From: Bacillota bacterium
GTDB taxonomy: Bacteria; Bacillota; Clostridia; Peptostreptococcales; Anaerovoracaceae
NCBI GenBank assembly: GCA_021769295.1
Contig: JAETTD010000001.1
Coordinates: 124,001-188,000 of the forward strand
Reading direction: 5' to 3'
DNA length: 64,000 nucleotides
The stretch's first letter is position 1. Each line of letters begins with the position of its first letter. Made by a program: the position numbers and the translations under genes. This document shows positions 36,012-44,653 of the stretch, one piece after another. Under the pieces are notes generated by a model, which saw only the letters and a list, made by a program, of their open reading frames with translations, was not told the DNA's origin and made no database searches.

Positions 36012-36212
36012 TCAGTCACGGCTTTTGTAGTAAAGCATGCAGTGGCAGTAACCCTCAAATGCGGGGTCTGCTATCTGTTCCTTAAACTCTTTGCATATGC
36101 ATTTGTTCTCATCGGACCTTTCGGTTCGGCAAGGACAGTATCCGCCTGTCCTTTTCAGTCCCTCCCTTATATCTTTTACGATTTCCTTATTTTCATTTAA
36201 TCTCACAGCCAT
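36012..36212 (-). CDS. Ferredoxin-thioredoxin reductase catalytic-chain-like protein (FtrB-like)
   Basis: 66 residues with the FtrB cysteine set: GGYCPCRTE near 24, KCICKEF near 38 and GYCHCMLYY near 55, which in FtrB hold a 4Fe-4S cluster and a redox disulphide. It is much shorter than plant FtrB (about 115) but matches short prokaryotic versions. I start at ATG 36212, with AAGGAGG 8 bases upstream. A structured RNA with its own promoter and terminator lies directly upstream. Confidence 0.85.
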   Translation of the reverse strand: MAVRLNENKEIVKDIREGLKRTGGYCPCRTERSDENKCICKEFKEQIADPAFEGYCHCMLYYKSRD

Positions 36213-36265
36213 TATGTACACCTCCTTGCGGCAACGCCGCTACAATCCTTTACGTTTATTATACC

Positions 36266-36450
36266 ACAAAAAAGAGCCTGAACGCAGTTTTGTTGCTTTT
36301 TAGGCTCTTTTATTTCTCAGTTTATAACACGACCGAAAAAGGGAGTTCGAGAATTCGATGTCTACCATGGTGTCATTGCCTGTTCATTTTTAAGAAAATG
36401 TTCTCGCTCCTGCCCTTTCTGGTCTTGTTAGCAAAATTATTGATGTGTAT
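36266..36450 (-). ncRNA. Unassigned structured RNA or attenuator leader, about 180 nt
   Basis: Predicted from a consensus promoter (36457-36485) and a terminator (AAAGAGCCT pairing with AGGCTCTTT, then TTTTTT). Between them nested stems are visible: TAACAAGACC with GGTCGTGTTA, AAAGGG with CCCTTT, CGAGAA with TTCTCG, and inside a CATTTT/AAAATG hairpin plus an ACCATGGT palindrome. It contains no convincing gene. It may be an independent small RNA or a terminating leader of the FtrB-like gene 54 bases on. I could not match it to a known class. Confidence 0.6.
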
Positions 36451-36456
36451 AGTGGC

Positions 36457-36485
36457 ATTATACCGTCTTATTTATGTATTGTCAA
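36457..36485 (-). promoter_or_regulatory. Consensus sigma-A promoter of the structured RNA
   Basis: Minus strand TTGACA (36480-36485), 17-base gap, TATAAT (36457-36462): a perfect match to consensus. Confidence 0.88.
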
Positions 36486-36512
36486 CACCTTTTATTAAAT
36501 TTTTTTGTTGTT

Positions 36513-38114
36513 TTACACAAGTTTATTGAGGGCAGCACCTATGAGCCCCGTAAACAATGGATGCGGTTTGTTAGGCCGGCTCTTAAATTCAGGATGATAT
36601 TGAACGCCTATATAAAAATCATTGTCGCTCACCTCTATGGCCTCTGCAATATATTCATCAGGAGATGTTCCGCTTATGGTAAGGCCGCCTGCTTCCAAAA
36701 CATCCCGATATTGATTGTTAAACTCATATCTGTGCCGATGTCTTTCGTGAATCAACGTCTGCCTGTAACACTGCCAGAGCCTTGAGCCTTCTGCAATTTT
36801 ACAAGGATACGCCCCCAGTCTCAGAGTTCCTCCCTTATCAGTAACATCGTTTTGGTCAGGCAGAAAATCTATGACCTTGTTTCCGGTTTCCGAGCTGAAC
36901 TCTCCCGAATCGGCATCTTCGATTCCTATTACGTTTCTCGCAAACTCTATGACAGCCACCTGCATTCCCAGACAGATTCCCAAGTAAGGAATGTTTTCTT
37001 CCCTGCAATACCTTGCGGTTTCAATTTTCCCTGCTATTCCTCTGTTGCCGAAGCCGCCGGGGACAACCACGCCTGAGCATCCTTTTAAAACGTCTGCCAC
37101 ATTATTTTTATCTATGGACTCCGAGTCTATCCACGCTATGTCAACATCCGCCCCGTAATTATAGCCCGCATGCCGCAGCGCCTCAGCTACCGACAGATAA
37201 GCATCGTGGAGTTGCACATATTTGCCTACTATAGCTATTCTGACGGTTCTGTCTACGGATTTGATTCTTTCTACCATTACTTCCCATTCCGCCATATCGG
37301 GCGCAGCGGTTTGGAGTTTCAGTTCTCTGCACACTATATCGGAAAAATTCTGTTCTTCGAGCATTAACGGCGCTTCGTATAAAACAGGCAGTGTCCTGTT
37401 CTCAAATACGCAGTCCCTCTTCACATTGCAGAACAGAGCAATTTTTTTAAATATCGATTCTTCAAGGGGTTTGTCACACCTCAAGACCATTATGTCAGGC
37501 ATGATTCCCATGCCTCTCAGTTCTTTTACCGAATGCTGGGCAGGCTTGGACTTGTGCTCCTCCGAACCGCTGAGATATGGAACCAGACACACATGAATGA
37601 AAAGGCTGTTTTCGGAGCCTATCTCGAGGGCAATCTGCCTTATGGCCTCCAAAAAAGGCTGGCTCTCAATATCGCCTATAGTTCCTCCCACTTCCGTTAT
37701 TACAACATCAGCATTGGTCTTTTTACCTACGGAATACACAAAGTTCTTTATTTCATCTGTAATATGGGGAATAACCTGAACCGTCTCTCCCAGGTATTCG
37801 CCCCGCCGCTCCTTGTTAAGAACATTCCAGTATACTTTGCCTGTGGTCAAATTGGAAAACTTATTTAAGTCCTCATCGATAAACCTCTCGTAATGGCCCA
37901 AATCCAAATCTGTCTCCGCACCGTCCTCAGTTACATAAACCTCGCCATGCTGATATGGACTCATGGTTCCCGGGTCCACATTTATGTAAGGGTCCAATTT
38001 CTGCGCAGCAACCTTAAGCCCCCTCGCCTTAAGCAGCCTGCCAAGAGAAGCCGCCGTTATGCCCTTTCCGAGACCTGATACTACGCCTCCTGTTACAAAG
38101 ATATATTTAGTCAT
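36513..38114 (-). CDS. pyrG: CTP synthase
   Basis: Converts UTP, ATP and glutamine to CTP. 533 residues: synthetase domain beginning [18 protein letters not shown] with its P-loop, and a class I glutamine amidotransferase domain from about 290 with VPGGFGNRG and catalytic cysteine in YLGICLGMQ; His and Glu lie in [12 protein letters not shown]. Start at ATG 38114, AAAGGAG 8 bases upstream. An intrinsic terminator in the leader suggests attenuation control, as known for pyrG in other Firmicutes. Confidence 0.96.
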   Translation of the reverse strand: MTKYIFVTGGVVSGLGKGITAASLGRLLKARGLKVAAQKLDPYINVDPGTMSPYQHGEVYVTEDGAETDLDLGHYERFIDEDLNKFSNLTTGKVYWNVLNKERRGEYLGETVQVIPHITDEIKNFVYSVGKKTNADVVITEVGGTIGDIESQPFLEAIRQIALEIGSENSLFIHVCLVPYLSGSEEHKSKPAQHSVKELRGMGIMPDIMVLRCDKPLEESIFKKIALFCNVKRDCVFENRTLPVLYEAPLMLEEQNFSDIVCRELKLQTAAPDMAEWEVMVERIKSVDRTVRIAIVGKYVQLHDAYLSVAEALRHAGYNYGADVDIAWIDSESIDKNNVADVLKGCSGVVVPGGFGNRGIAGKIETARYCREENIPYLGICLGMQVAVIEFARNVIGIEDADSGEFSSETGNKVIDFLPDQNDVTDKGGTLRLGAYPCKIAEGSRLWQCYRQTLIHERHRHRYEFNNQYRDVLEAGGLTISGTSPDEYIAEAIEVSDNDFYIGVQYHPEFKSRPNKPHPLFTGLIGAALNKLV

Positions 38115-38129
38115 GACCCTCACTCCTTT

Positions 38130-38187
38130 CAAAAACAGAGAAAGCATTCCCCGGGATAGGGATGCTATCCCTTCTCAGTGAATGCTT
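38130..38187 (-). promoter_or_regulatory. pyrG: pyrG leader terminator/attenuator
   Basis: Minus strand AAGCATTC pairs with GAATGCTT, with inner GGGATAG/CTATCCC, then TTCTCTGTTTTT, placed between the pyrG promoter and start codon. Confidence 0.75.
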
Positions 38188-38212
38188 AATTTAAAAATAA
38201 AATAACGGGGTA

Positions 38213-38241
38213 ATTATAGTTTTTTTTAAATATAATGTCAA
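38213..38241 (-). promoter_or_regulatory. pyrG: Sigma-A promoter of pyrG
   Basis: Minus strand TTGACA (38236-38241), 17-base A/T-rich gap, TATAAT (38213-38218). The -35 box overlaps the last codons of the queT gene. Confidence 0.88.
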
Positions 38242-38708
38242 TAGATTTTCTTGTATACTTTGTAAAGGCCCCAGCCCAATACGCCGCAGCATACTATCTC
38301 GCCTATGCCCACCGTAGTTACAAGAAACCAGTAGCTGTCTTCTGCGCCGTATACATACTGCAACACCGGCGGTACTATAAGCATGTTGCTTATTATAGGG
38401 AATACCGGCCCCAGTATCGGCTTTTTTCTTCCTATGTAATAAGTTCCGAGAGCGCCCAGCAGAGTGGCGATTGAACCAAGCACCACGTCCCACATGGCGC
38501 ATCCTGTCAGTATATTTGCAAGAACACATCCAACCCAAAGCCCCGGAATCGCCTCCTTGTAAAACAAAGGCATAATAGTAAGCGCCTCTGCTACTCTGAA
38601 CTGAATGGCTCCGCTGGCAAGACCGAACATGTTTGCCAAAAAAGTTAAAATAACGTAAAGAGCCGCTATAAGAGCAGCTCTTGTCAAATACAATGTTTTT
38701 TCTTTCAT
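38238..38708 (-). CDS. queT: QueT-family ECF transporter substrate-binding membrane protein
   Basis: 156-residue membrane protein with five to six hydrophobic segments. ALIAALYVILTFLANMFGLASG and the IQFRVAEALTIMPLFYKEAIPG segment are typical of QueT, which takes up queuosine precursors with a shared ECF energising module not found in this window. No preQ1 riboswitch is seen upstream; the gap to the ecsC-like gene is only 21 bases, so it is probably co-transcribed. Confidence 0.88.
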   Translation of the reverse strand: MKEKTLYLTRAALIAALYVILTFLANMFGLASGAIQFRVAEALTIMPLFYKEAIPGLWVGCVLANILTGCAMWDVVLGSIATLLGALGTYYIGRKKPILGPVFPIISNMLIVPPVLQYVYGAEDSYWFLVTTVGIGEIVCCGVLGWGLYKVYKKIY

Positions 38709-38729
38709 AATTTGCTCCTTTAGTTTTGT

Positions 38730-39554
38730 TTATAGTGAGGAAGGTCTCGAACTCACTTTGCTTTTCAAGAATCTTCTTCTATACTTTAAAACGGCATAAT
38801 TGCTTATGCGATTTACATATATAGGGTCGAAAATTCCGCCTGCTATTCCTATGACAAATTGACCTTGCAGGAATTTTGTGTATATCATTTCTTTGGAAAG
38901 TGCGCTTGCAGTCAGCTTAATCTGCGCTTCTTGGTTCACTTCGTATTCATCAAAGTTATCTCCGTCTTCAACTATGCTGTCGATAAGGTCGTTGAGATAG
39001 TCGTTTTGCTCAACAAACTCATCTTCGTCATACATTGCGACTTCGATTATCTTCAAAATAAATACCTTCTCTCCGTCGGACTCGTAATCGTAACCGTAGC
39101 TTAAAGCTATTTCGTATACGCTTTTTAAGACCATGGCAACAAAAAGGGGTATGTCCGGAATACCGGCCCCCACAAGCCCGAGGCCTATGCCTTCCACGCT
39201 TGAAACCAGAAGGTTTGCAGTCTTGGCAGATTTAGCCTGTTTGGTAAAATTCCGAACGCTTTTACGGTCTCCTTTTACCTCTGAAGCATAAGTGTTAATC
39301 TGAAAATCAGCCTGTCGCTTTTCTTTGTTATATGTTTTCTCAATTACCCCGGTACCTTTTTCAAATATAAGCGCAAAGCCCTTTGAAAAGGCTGCATCTA
39401 AAGTGCTGCTGAGTTTCTTCGGGACAAACCTGTCCAGCTTGTTTATCAATGCAGACGTCGGTCCCTGCTGACGCTTAGCTATAAATTTAGCTTCTTTTTT
39501 CTCTAATTCATTCCAGTCTTTAGTCCACGGAGACTTCCTTCTCATCGGACTCAC
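38730..39554 (-). CDS. EcsC-family protein
   Basis: 274 residues of the EcsC family (named after the third gene of the B. subtilis ecs operon), seen by the long helical middle with GTGVIEKTYNKEKR and SSVEGIGLGLVGAGIPDIPLF. Function unknown. I use the GTG start at 39554, since AAAGGAG lies 10 bases upstream; an ATG three codons later is the alternative. The upstream small membrane peptide overlaps its start by 35 bases. Confidence 0.8.
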   Translation of the reverse strand: MSPMRRKSPWTKDWNELEKKEAKFIAKRQQGPTSALINKLDRFVPKKLSSTLDAAFSKGFALIFEKGTGVIEKTYNKEKRQADFQINTYASEVKGDRKSVRNFTKQAKSAKTANLLVSSVEGIGLGLVGAGIPDIPLFVAMVLKSVYEIALSYGYDYESDGEKVFILKIIEVAMYDEDEFVEQNDYLNDLIDSIVEDGDNFDEYEVNQEAQIKLTASALSKEMIYTKFLQGQFVIGIAGGIFDPIYVNRISNYAVLKYRRRFLKSKVSSRPSSL

Positions 39555-39627
39555 TTTCCTCTCCTTTATATGCCAACATTGCTACAATTCCGGCAGCAAT
39601 CAACATAATAGGTAAAATTCTCTTCAT
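39520..39627 (-). CDS. Small membrane peptide overlapping the ecsC-like gene
   Basis: 35 residues beginning MKRILPIMLIAAGIVAMLAY then an acidic tail (KGEESESDEKEVSVD). RBS AAAGGGGG 8 bases before ATG. One membrane segment then a charged tail is typical of real small membrane proteins. It ends 35 bases inside the ecsC-like gene in another frame, and that gene's ribosome site lies within it, so translation is likely coupled. Confidence 0.55.
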   Translation of the reverse strand: MKRILPIMLIAAGIVAMLAYKGEESESDEKEVSVD

Positions 39628-39720
39628 CTTTTTATCCCCCTTTCCCTTTTTATAAAGTATAACACGGACAAATTATCAGGACAACATCAAAAGTTTGTAG
39701 ATATTGTGAAAACCATCCGC

Positions 39721-40641
39721 TTACAGCTGTTCAATAAAGTCAAGCACATCTTGGTAAACCTGACTCTTAATTCCCTCGTTGAGAATTTCATGTCTTTTCC
39801 CCTCATAGAGCTTGCCTTTGACGTTTGTATATCCTCTCCCTTTGAGGAAATCCTGACTTTGTTTCCACTCTTTTTCACCGACTATTACAGGGTCATCTGC
39901 TCCCGCTATAAACAACACAGGCAAATTTTTGTTTTTCATCGCCCAGCCGTCGGTGCTGTAAACCTCTTTTACAAGAAGGAACAAATTTCTGAAGCCGTTA
40001 AGGGTAAATACAAATCCGCACAGTTCATCTTTTTCGTAGGCTGTGACGTTATTGCGGTCCTCCGAAAGCCAAGCGTTTTCTGAAACAGGATTTTTGATAT
40101 TTTTGTTATATGAGCCAAAAGCCAAATTCTGTATCATATTGCTCCTGTATCTTTCGCCTTTAAATGCTTTTTGGATTTTCACCAGGGCGAGAGCTGCTCC
40201 TACCATAGGATTTCTGCTTGGCGAGCCACAGACCACAAGCTTTGTTATGTCACTGTCGTATTTCTTTATATATTTTCTGACTACGAGAGAGCCCATGCTG
40301 TGTCCGAAAAGGCACACGGGCTTGCTCGGAAATCTCTGCTTCATGTACTCTGTAAGCTGATGCAAATCATCCACTATGTAGTTTGCCGTATCGTCATAAA
40401 AGTATCCCAAATCATTTTTGTCTCGAACGCTTTGTCCGTGACCCCTGTGGTCGTTTATGATACAGGCATATCCCCTGTCTGCCAGAAATTCCATAAAGCC
40501 ATAGTACCTCTCTTTATGTTCTGCCATTCCGTGAGAAAGCTGCACTATACCTTTTACCTCGTTCTCAGGGGTGAAAACCGCCACGCTCAGAGGCAAACCG
40601 TCACAGTCCGAATTGATTTTAATATATTCTTTTTTCATCAA
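39721..40641 (-). CDS. Alpha/beta hydrolase (monoacylglycerol lipase-like)
   Basis: 306-residue serine hydrolase of the Hydrolase_4 type. Oxyanion-hole segment QLSHGMAEHKERY near residue 34, nucleophile elbow LFGHSMGSLV with serine near 116, the acid in FIAGADDPVI near 248 and the catalytic His in GKRHEILNE near 281. Likely cleaves mono-acylglycerols or related esters; no signal peptide, so cytosolic. RBS GGGAGGAA before ATG. Confidence 0.88.
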   Translation of the reverse strand: MMKKEYIKINSDCDGLPLSVAVFTPENEVKGIVQLSHGMAEHKERYYGFMEFLADRGYACIINDHRGHGQSVRDKNDLGYFYDDTANYIVDDLHQLTEYMKQRFPSKPVCLFGHSMGSLVVRKYIKKYDSDITKLVVCGSPSRNPMVGAALALVKIQKAFKGERYRSNMIQNLAFGSYNKNIKNPVSENAWLSEDRNNVTAYEKDELCGFVFTLNGFRNLFLLVKEVYSTDGWAMKNKNLPVLFIAGADDPVIVGEKEWKQSQDFLKGRGYTNVKGKLYEGKRHEILNEGIKSQVYQDVLDFIEQL

Positions 40642-40653
40642 TATTCCTCCCGG

Positions 40654-41355
40654 CTATGCGATTTTTCTGATAGTAATGTTTCCCGAAACCGTATCTGCTT
40701 CATAGTCTTTTCTTCCGTCGCCGTATACAAAGGTGCTTCCGTTGCTGGTCGTTTCAAATTCACTGGCAAATACGCCGCTTACCGAATCAAATTCCAGCGT
40801 AAATCCTTCGTCAGGCGTATACAGCTGCGTATCGCCGCTTACCGAATCAATTTTTATTTCGTCTGCGCCGCCGTATAAATAAGCTTCCACGTTTCCTGAC
40901 ACTGTGTCTATATCAAGTTCTTTGATAAAAGCCTGATGCTCTATATTGATATTTGACGATACTCCGTCTATGCTCAGCTCCTCAAGGATAAGGTCTTTAG
41001 GTATCGTCAGAGTCAAATCCTTGGATGTATCCTTAAAGTTTATCAGCTTGCTCGGCTTGGCAAATTTAATTTCAAGTTCAGAGCCCGAAACCTTATAGCA
41101 CATTATTTTGTCCTTATCAATCCTGCCGTCCGCTGTCTCGGCGAAAGAAATTTCGTCTACATCACCATAGACAATATCTATTTTTCCGCCTACCCATTCT
41201 ATGTCTATCTTCTTTATATCGCTTGGAACCGATGCGCCTCCTTCTTCAAAGCCTCTGTCGTCGTCATCGCTTTCGCCTACATTTATTCTTATACACCCTG
41301 TCATGGTAAAGCACATGGCAATTATCATCACAATTAACAATAATTTTTTCTTCAT
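40654..41355 (-). CDS. DUF4097-type beta-helix adhesin-like lipoprotein
   Basis: 233 residues with signal peptide and lipobox TMTGC (cysteine 21). The rest is a regular beta-strand repeat with recurring DTVSGN/DSVSGD motifs (residues about 130-225), characteristic of DUF4097 proteins. Its start codon overlaps the xpt stop by four bases (ATGA), so it is translationally coupled to xpt, an odd pairing. Confidence 0.82.
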   Translation of the reverse strand: MKKKLLLIVMIIAMCFTMTGCIRINVGESDDDDRGFEEGGASVPSDIKKIDIEWVGGKIDIVYGDVDEISFAETADGRIDKDKIMCYKVSGSELEIKFAKPSKLINFKDTSKDLTLTIPKDLILEELSIDGVSSNINIEHQAFIKELDIDTVSGNVEAYLYGGADEIKIDSVSGDTQLYTPDEGFTLEFDSVSGVFASEFETTSNGSTFVYGDGRKDYEADTVSGNITIRKIA

Positions 41356-41942
41356 TTTTCTTCTCTCTTTCTAAAAATAATTTCACCGGTTTCGCTGTTC
41401 ATCTCTTCTATTATGGCTATGGAGCAAAGGTCATAGCCCATTTTGCGTATTATATCGCCTCCCGGCTGAAATCCCTTTTCGATTGCGATGCCTATCCCCT
41501 CAACGGTGGCTCCCGCATCTTCCGTTATCTTTATGAGGCCCTTGAGAGCGCAGCCGTTGGCGAGAAAGTCGTCTATAATCAGCACTCTGTCCTCCGGTGT
41601 AAGAAACCTTTTTGCAACTATGACATTGTTCTTCGTTCCATGGGTAAAGGACTCCACTTCTGCTGAATAAAGTTCTCCGTCAACATTGATGCTCTGCGTC
41701 TTCTTTGCAAATACGACGGGCACGTCAAATTTTGCGGCCGCAATGCATGCAAGTCCTATTCCCGATGCTTCTATGGTCAGTATTTTATTGACTTTTTTAT
41801 CTTTAAATATTCTCTTGAATTCTTCACCTATTTGCTCAAAAAGTCTTATATCAAGCTGATGATTGAGAAAGCTGTCTACTTTCAGGACATTTCCGTCTTT
41901 TACTATGCCGTCTTGCAGAATTCTTTTTTCTAAAAAGTTCAT
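41352..41942 (-). CDS. xpt: Xanthine phosphoribosyltransferase
   Basis: Makes XMP from xanthine and PRPP for purine salvage. 196 residues, starting [12 protein letters not shown] as in the family, with the PRPP-binding [17 protein letters not shown] near 130 and the family's [11 protein letters not shown] near 95. Unlike B. subtilis xpt, there is no purine riboswitch in the short leader; only a plain sigma-A promoter is seen. Confidence 0.93.
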   Translation of the reverse strand: MNFLEKRILQDGIVKDGNVLKVDSFLNHQLDIRLFEQIGEEFKRIFKDKKVNKILTIEASGIGLACIAAAKFDVPVVFAKKTQSINVDGELYSAEVESFTHGTKNNVIVAKRFLTPEDRVLIIDDFLANGCALKGLIKITEDAGATVEGIGIAIEKGFQPGGDIIRKMGYDLCSIAIIEEMNSETGEIIFRKREEK

Positions 41943-41985
41943 TTTTTACCTCTATGCACTTGAAGTTTGTTTGTTTATTTAATCT

Positions 41986-42014
41986 AAAATAGCATATTTC
42001 ATGTTGACCGTCAA
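41986..42014 (-). promoter_or_regulatory. xpt: Promoter of xpt
   Basis: Minus strand TTGACG (42009-42014), 17-base gap, TATTTT (41986-41991), about 40 bases before the start. Confidence 0.6.
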
Positions 42015-42029
42015 TCAAATAAAGATGTA

Positions 42030-42542
42030 TCATACCTTTTCATATGCCATTCTCGGGTCGTCATCTTCCTCCACATGAATTATACCGCAATATACAAAGC
42101 CGCACTTTTTCAGCAGATTTTGCATCACGTAATTGTCTCCGTGAGTATCGATTCTCAGATGTCCGCACTGCTCAAAAGCCCACCGCAGACAAAAACTTCC
42201 GATGCCCTTTACGGACCCGTCTCCTGCGATTCTGTGCACAACACCATATGGGCCGTCATCCGTCCACTTACCTTTTTCTATATTACGATAAGTGGGATCT
42301 ATATCCCTTCCCTGAATAAAATAAAAAACTCCAACTACTCTGTCATCGTAAACGCATACGTAACCGTTACCGCTTTTTATATCTGCGCGCACCACATCTT
42401 CGGGCGGCCAATTTGTTGCTCCCCATTGGCGTGGGTTATCATGCTCTGCCATAAACTGCCTGGCATATTCATATATCTCCGTTATCTGGTCAAAATCCTC
42501 TTCGGCTGACCTGCGAATCTTCATCTTTTTTGAAATATTCAC
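42030..42542 (-). CDS. GNAT-family N-acetyltransferase
   Basis: About 170 residues: MKIRRSAEEDFDQITEIYEY opens the GNAT fold, YVCVYDDRVVGVFYFIQG is the central sheet and VKGIGSFCLRWAFEQ is the acetyl-CoA loop region. Substrate unknown. I place the start at GTG 42542 because GGGGAG lies 9 bases upstream; ATG 42524 (MKIRR) is an alternative with a poor ribosome site. Monocistronic. Confidence 0.8.
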   Translation of the reverse strand: MNISKKMKIRRSAEEDFDQITEIYEYARQFMAEHDNPRQWGATNWPPEDVVRADIKSGNGYVCVYDDRVVGVFYFIQGRDIDPTYRNIEKGKWTDDGPYGVVHRIAGDGSVKGIGSFCLRWAFEQCGHLRIDTHGDNYVMQNLLKKCGFVYCGIIHVEEDDDPRMAYEKV

Positions 42543-42677
42543 TTTACTTAACTCCCCTTCTATCAACAGACCGAATGATATGCATGTCTGTAAGTGTAAT
42601 TATACCATGTCTAACACGCATTTGTGTACAAATGTTGTTTTATATTTAATAAAGAATCATTGTCCGCCGAAAGCTTG

Positions 42678-42799
42678 TTGTATACATATTTAGGGTTTTC
42701 GTATACTTTGTACCCGGTTTTGGCTCATATGCATACCTGAGGTATACCTTTTCGGCGTTTTGGTATACTTTGTATACGGATTCCTCCGATTTGTATACC
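42678..42799. repeat. Two GTATAC-type repeat units with 62-bp period
   Basis: Units begin at GTATAC 42680 and 42742, exactly 62 bp apart; each has a second GTATAC 21 bases later (42701 and 42763) followed by TTTGTA..CGG. A single related unit is at 19806. A third GTATACC lies at 42792. The 400-bp interval contains no gene. Confidence 0.75.
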
Positions 42800-42943
42800 G
42801 CCGCAGCTTAATATACAAAAAATCAGCATGCAAAAAGCATAAAAAAGGATGGATAAAATCCATCCTTTTAATGTTGTCTATCATGCACGAAAAAGATATA
42901 TTTGCGTTTTTTGTTCAAACTTGAACTCTTACCCGATGGTTGC

Positions 42944-43834
42944 CTATTTCGTCATTTCATAAACAGGACGCAAGATTAAATCCAGCCTTGTACTGATATA
43001 CCGCTTATAAAATTCCTTTTGAAGTTCGGAAATATACGGAACTTGGTTTATGAATAAAGCTATCTGCTCCATATCGATTCTTTCATAAATTCTCCTTACT
43101 GCCCGATTGCAGTCATCATACATAGCTCCATGAAGAAAATCATAATAGTTGATTTTATTTCCATTGAGCTTAACGGCGGAAGTTGGGAAACGATAAACCC
43201 GCAAGTTCATAGCATCCTTGTCATTTAACACTGATTGCATCACCGTATCGTCCGCCTGCGGCAGTAAACAGCTTCCGCAGTCATAAATCGGAGCGATTTC
43301 ACGAATTTTTTCATGGGGATCATATAAAAATCCCCAGTTGCCGTTATGGCGGTCAAAGTTTCCAAGTAAGGCGTCTGCAACAAACATCTCCCAGAAATGT
43401 TCTTTTAAACTAATCGGGTCGACATATTGCTGTTTTTCGATTGCTTCTAAAATATCATCCAGCTCCGTTCCGCTGCCGTTGGAATCCGAATCCAAAACGG
43501 TGTTCTTAATTGAACAGAAGTCATAAAACTGCTTTACGCCTGCCGTGAAATCCAAACAGGCGCAAACAATCTTTTCCTTGCCATTCACCGTAAATCTTCC
43601 GAGCATGGTCTCCTGTGCCCTGATACCGAGAAGATTAAAAATACTGCTTGCGATATGTTCGCTGATACAGTTGTTGGTATAGGATAGCCCCGTAGGCTTT
43701 CTGTCACCGGACAGCGGGAATTTCAGCATATATTGTCTGCCTTCATATTCTACGGCGATTTTCTTGCCGTTTGCGCCGCTGTATGCACGTTCCAACAAAC
43801 GCGGGCAATTCGTAAAATCTATAATGTTGGTCAT
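42944..43834 (-). CDS. HipA-like serine/threonine kinase (HipA C-terminal type)
   Basis: 296 residues related to the C-terminal kinase domain of HipA/CtkA toxins. The catalytic loop NFDRHNGNWGFLYD (about 165-178) and metal-binding PIYDCGS (about 188) are intact; the glycine-rich start matches KFPLSGDRKPTGLSYTNN. Start at ATG 43834, with AAGGAG 7 bases upstream. It follows an Xre-type HTH gene by 14 bases, forming a HipBA-like pair. HipA kinases phosphorylate a tRNA synthetase or similar target and cause dormancy; target here unknown. Confidence 0.85.
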   Translation of the reverse strand: MTNIIDFTNCPRLLERAYSGANGKKIAVEYEGRQYMLKFPLSGDRKPTGLSYTNNCISEHIASSIFNLLGIRAQETMLGRFTVNGKEKIVCACLDFTAGVKQFYDFCSIKNTVLDSDSNGSGTELDDILEAIEKQQYVDPISLKEHFWEMFVADALLGNFDRHNGNWGFLYDPHEKIREIAPIYDCGSCLLPQADDTVMQSVLNDKDAMNLRVYRFPTSAVKLNGNKINYYDFLHGAMYDDCNRAVRRIYERIDMEQIALFINQVPYISELQKEFYKRYISTRLDLILRPVYEMTK

Positions 43835-43848
43835 ATCTGTACTCCTTT

Positions 43849-44253
43849 TCACAAATATTTCCGACGGAGATAATCAGCATGCTCCGGTGATATAACGCCT
43901 TCGCTGATTGCCGCCATATTGATGCTGCCGTACAATTCTCCCCATAGGCAATCAAGTATAGGGGATTTAGTCTTTAGACCTTCCTTGTATGCATCCAAAT
44001 CATGCTGTAGATAATTGGGCAAGCCATATTCATATATGTGTTCGCGCTCTGCCTGCCGGATTCCTTCTTCAGTCAGCAATTCCATGGACACACCGAGAGC
44101 TTTGGCTAATTTATATACTGTTTCCGCAGAACATTTTTCCAGCTTTGTTTTTCCGTTGCAAATATCGCTGAGAGTAGCGTGAGGAATACCTGCTTCTACA
44201 GCCAAACGGTATTTAGTCATATTTCTTTTTTTAAGAAGCTTATCTATTATCAT
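43849..44253 (-). CDS. Xre-family HTH protein (HipB-like partner)
   Basis: 134 residues: helix-turn-helix at about 3-60 (RNMTKYRLAVEAGIPHATLSD) and a C-terminal helical part (HADYLRRKYL end) likely contacting the partner kinase. Start at ATG 44253 with AAAAGGTG 6 bases upstream. Its promoter spacer contains a perfect TCGGTATACCGA palindrome, so it likely represses its own operon. Position and size fit the antitoxin/regulator of the HipA-like kinase. Confidence 0.85.
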   Translation of the reverse strand: MIIDKLLKKRNMTKYRLAVEAGIPHATLSDICNGKTKLEKCSAETVYKLAKALGVSMELLTEEGIRQAEREHIYEYGLPNYLQHDLDAYKEGLKTKSPILDCLWGELYGSINMAAISEGVISPEHADYLRRKYL

Positions 44254-44275
44254 ACATTTCACCTTTTCACTATTT

Positions 44276-44304
44276 ATTATATCGGTATACCGAAATAATA
44301 TCAA
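44276..44304 (-). promoter_or_regulatory. Promoter with embedded operator for the HipBA-like operon
   Basis: Minus strand TTGATA (44299-44304), 17-base gap, TATAAT (44276-44281). The gap holds the palindrome TCGGTATACCGA (44282-44293), so bound repressor would block polymerase. Confidence 0.8.
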
Positions 44305-44361
44305 TAGGGATTTGATGTTTAAACCGTTTTGCACGCAAAAAGCTACATAAATGCCGATATT

Positions 44362-44408
44362 AAAAAACACCATTGAGGCCAAACTTTGAAGTTCGGACTT
44401 CAATGGTA
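44362..44408 (-). terminator. Terminator after small membrane protein gene
   Basis: Minus strand ACCATTGA pairs with TCAATGGT with inner AAGT/ACTT-like pairs, followed by GTTTTTTAATA. Confidence 0.75.
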
Positions 44409-44428
44409 TCTTTATGTTTCAATCATTA

Positions 44429-44653
44429 TCATTGGCAAGTTTTTTTCTTATTCTTACTATCCCATATTTTTTGTTTAACAAGCGCTGCGAATATAATCCC
44501 AAGCAATATATTAAAATATTTTGCCTTTTCAATTGTATCCATAGGCCATGCAGCATTTGTTAAGTAATACAATGGAGTGGAAAAAGTCATAATCAATAAG
44601 AATATGCAAATTACCAATAAAAGCTTTTTATTCACTTCTATTTGAGTAGGCAT
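44429..44653 (-). CDS. Small membrane protein, unknown
   Basis: 74 residues, two hydrophobic segments (KLLLVICIFLLIMTFSTPLYYL and AKYFNILLGIIFAALV), basic tail KNKKKTCQ. No family recognised. Followed by a good terminator, which supports a real transcript; part of the accessory region. Confidence 0.5.
   Translation of the reverse strand: MPTQIEVNKKLLLVICIFLLIMTFSTPLYYLTNAAWPMDTIEKAKYFNILLGIIFAALVKQKIWDSKNKKKTCQ

Noticed and set aside
36266..36450. 6S RNA
   Set aside because: Size and promoter fit, but the centre looks branched and no large open central bubble flanked by two rod-like stems is evident; kept as unassigned RNA.
38709..38729. preQ1 riboswitch upstream of queT
   Set aside because: Only 21 bases separate queT from the preceding gene and no preQ1 motif is seen there.
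41943..42014. Purine riboswitch upstream of xpt
   Set aside because: The leader is only about 45 bases and lacks the paired elements and core of the purine class.
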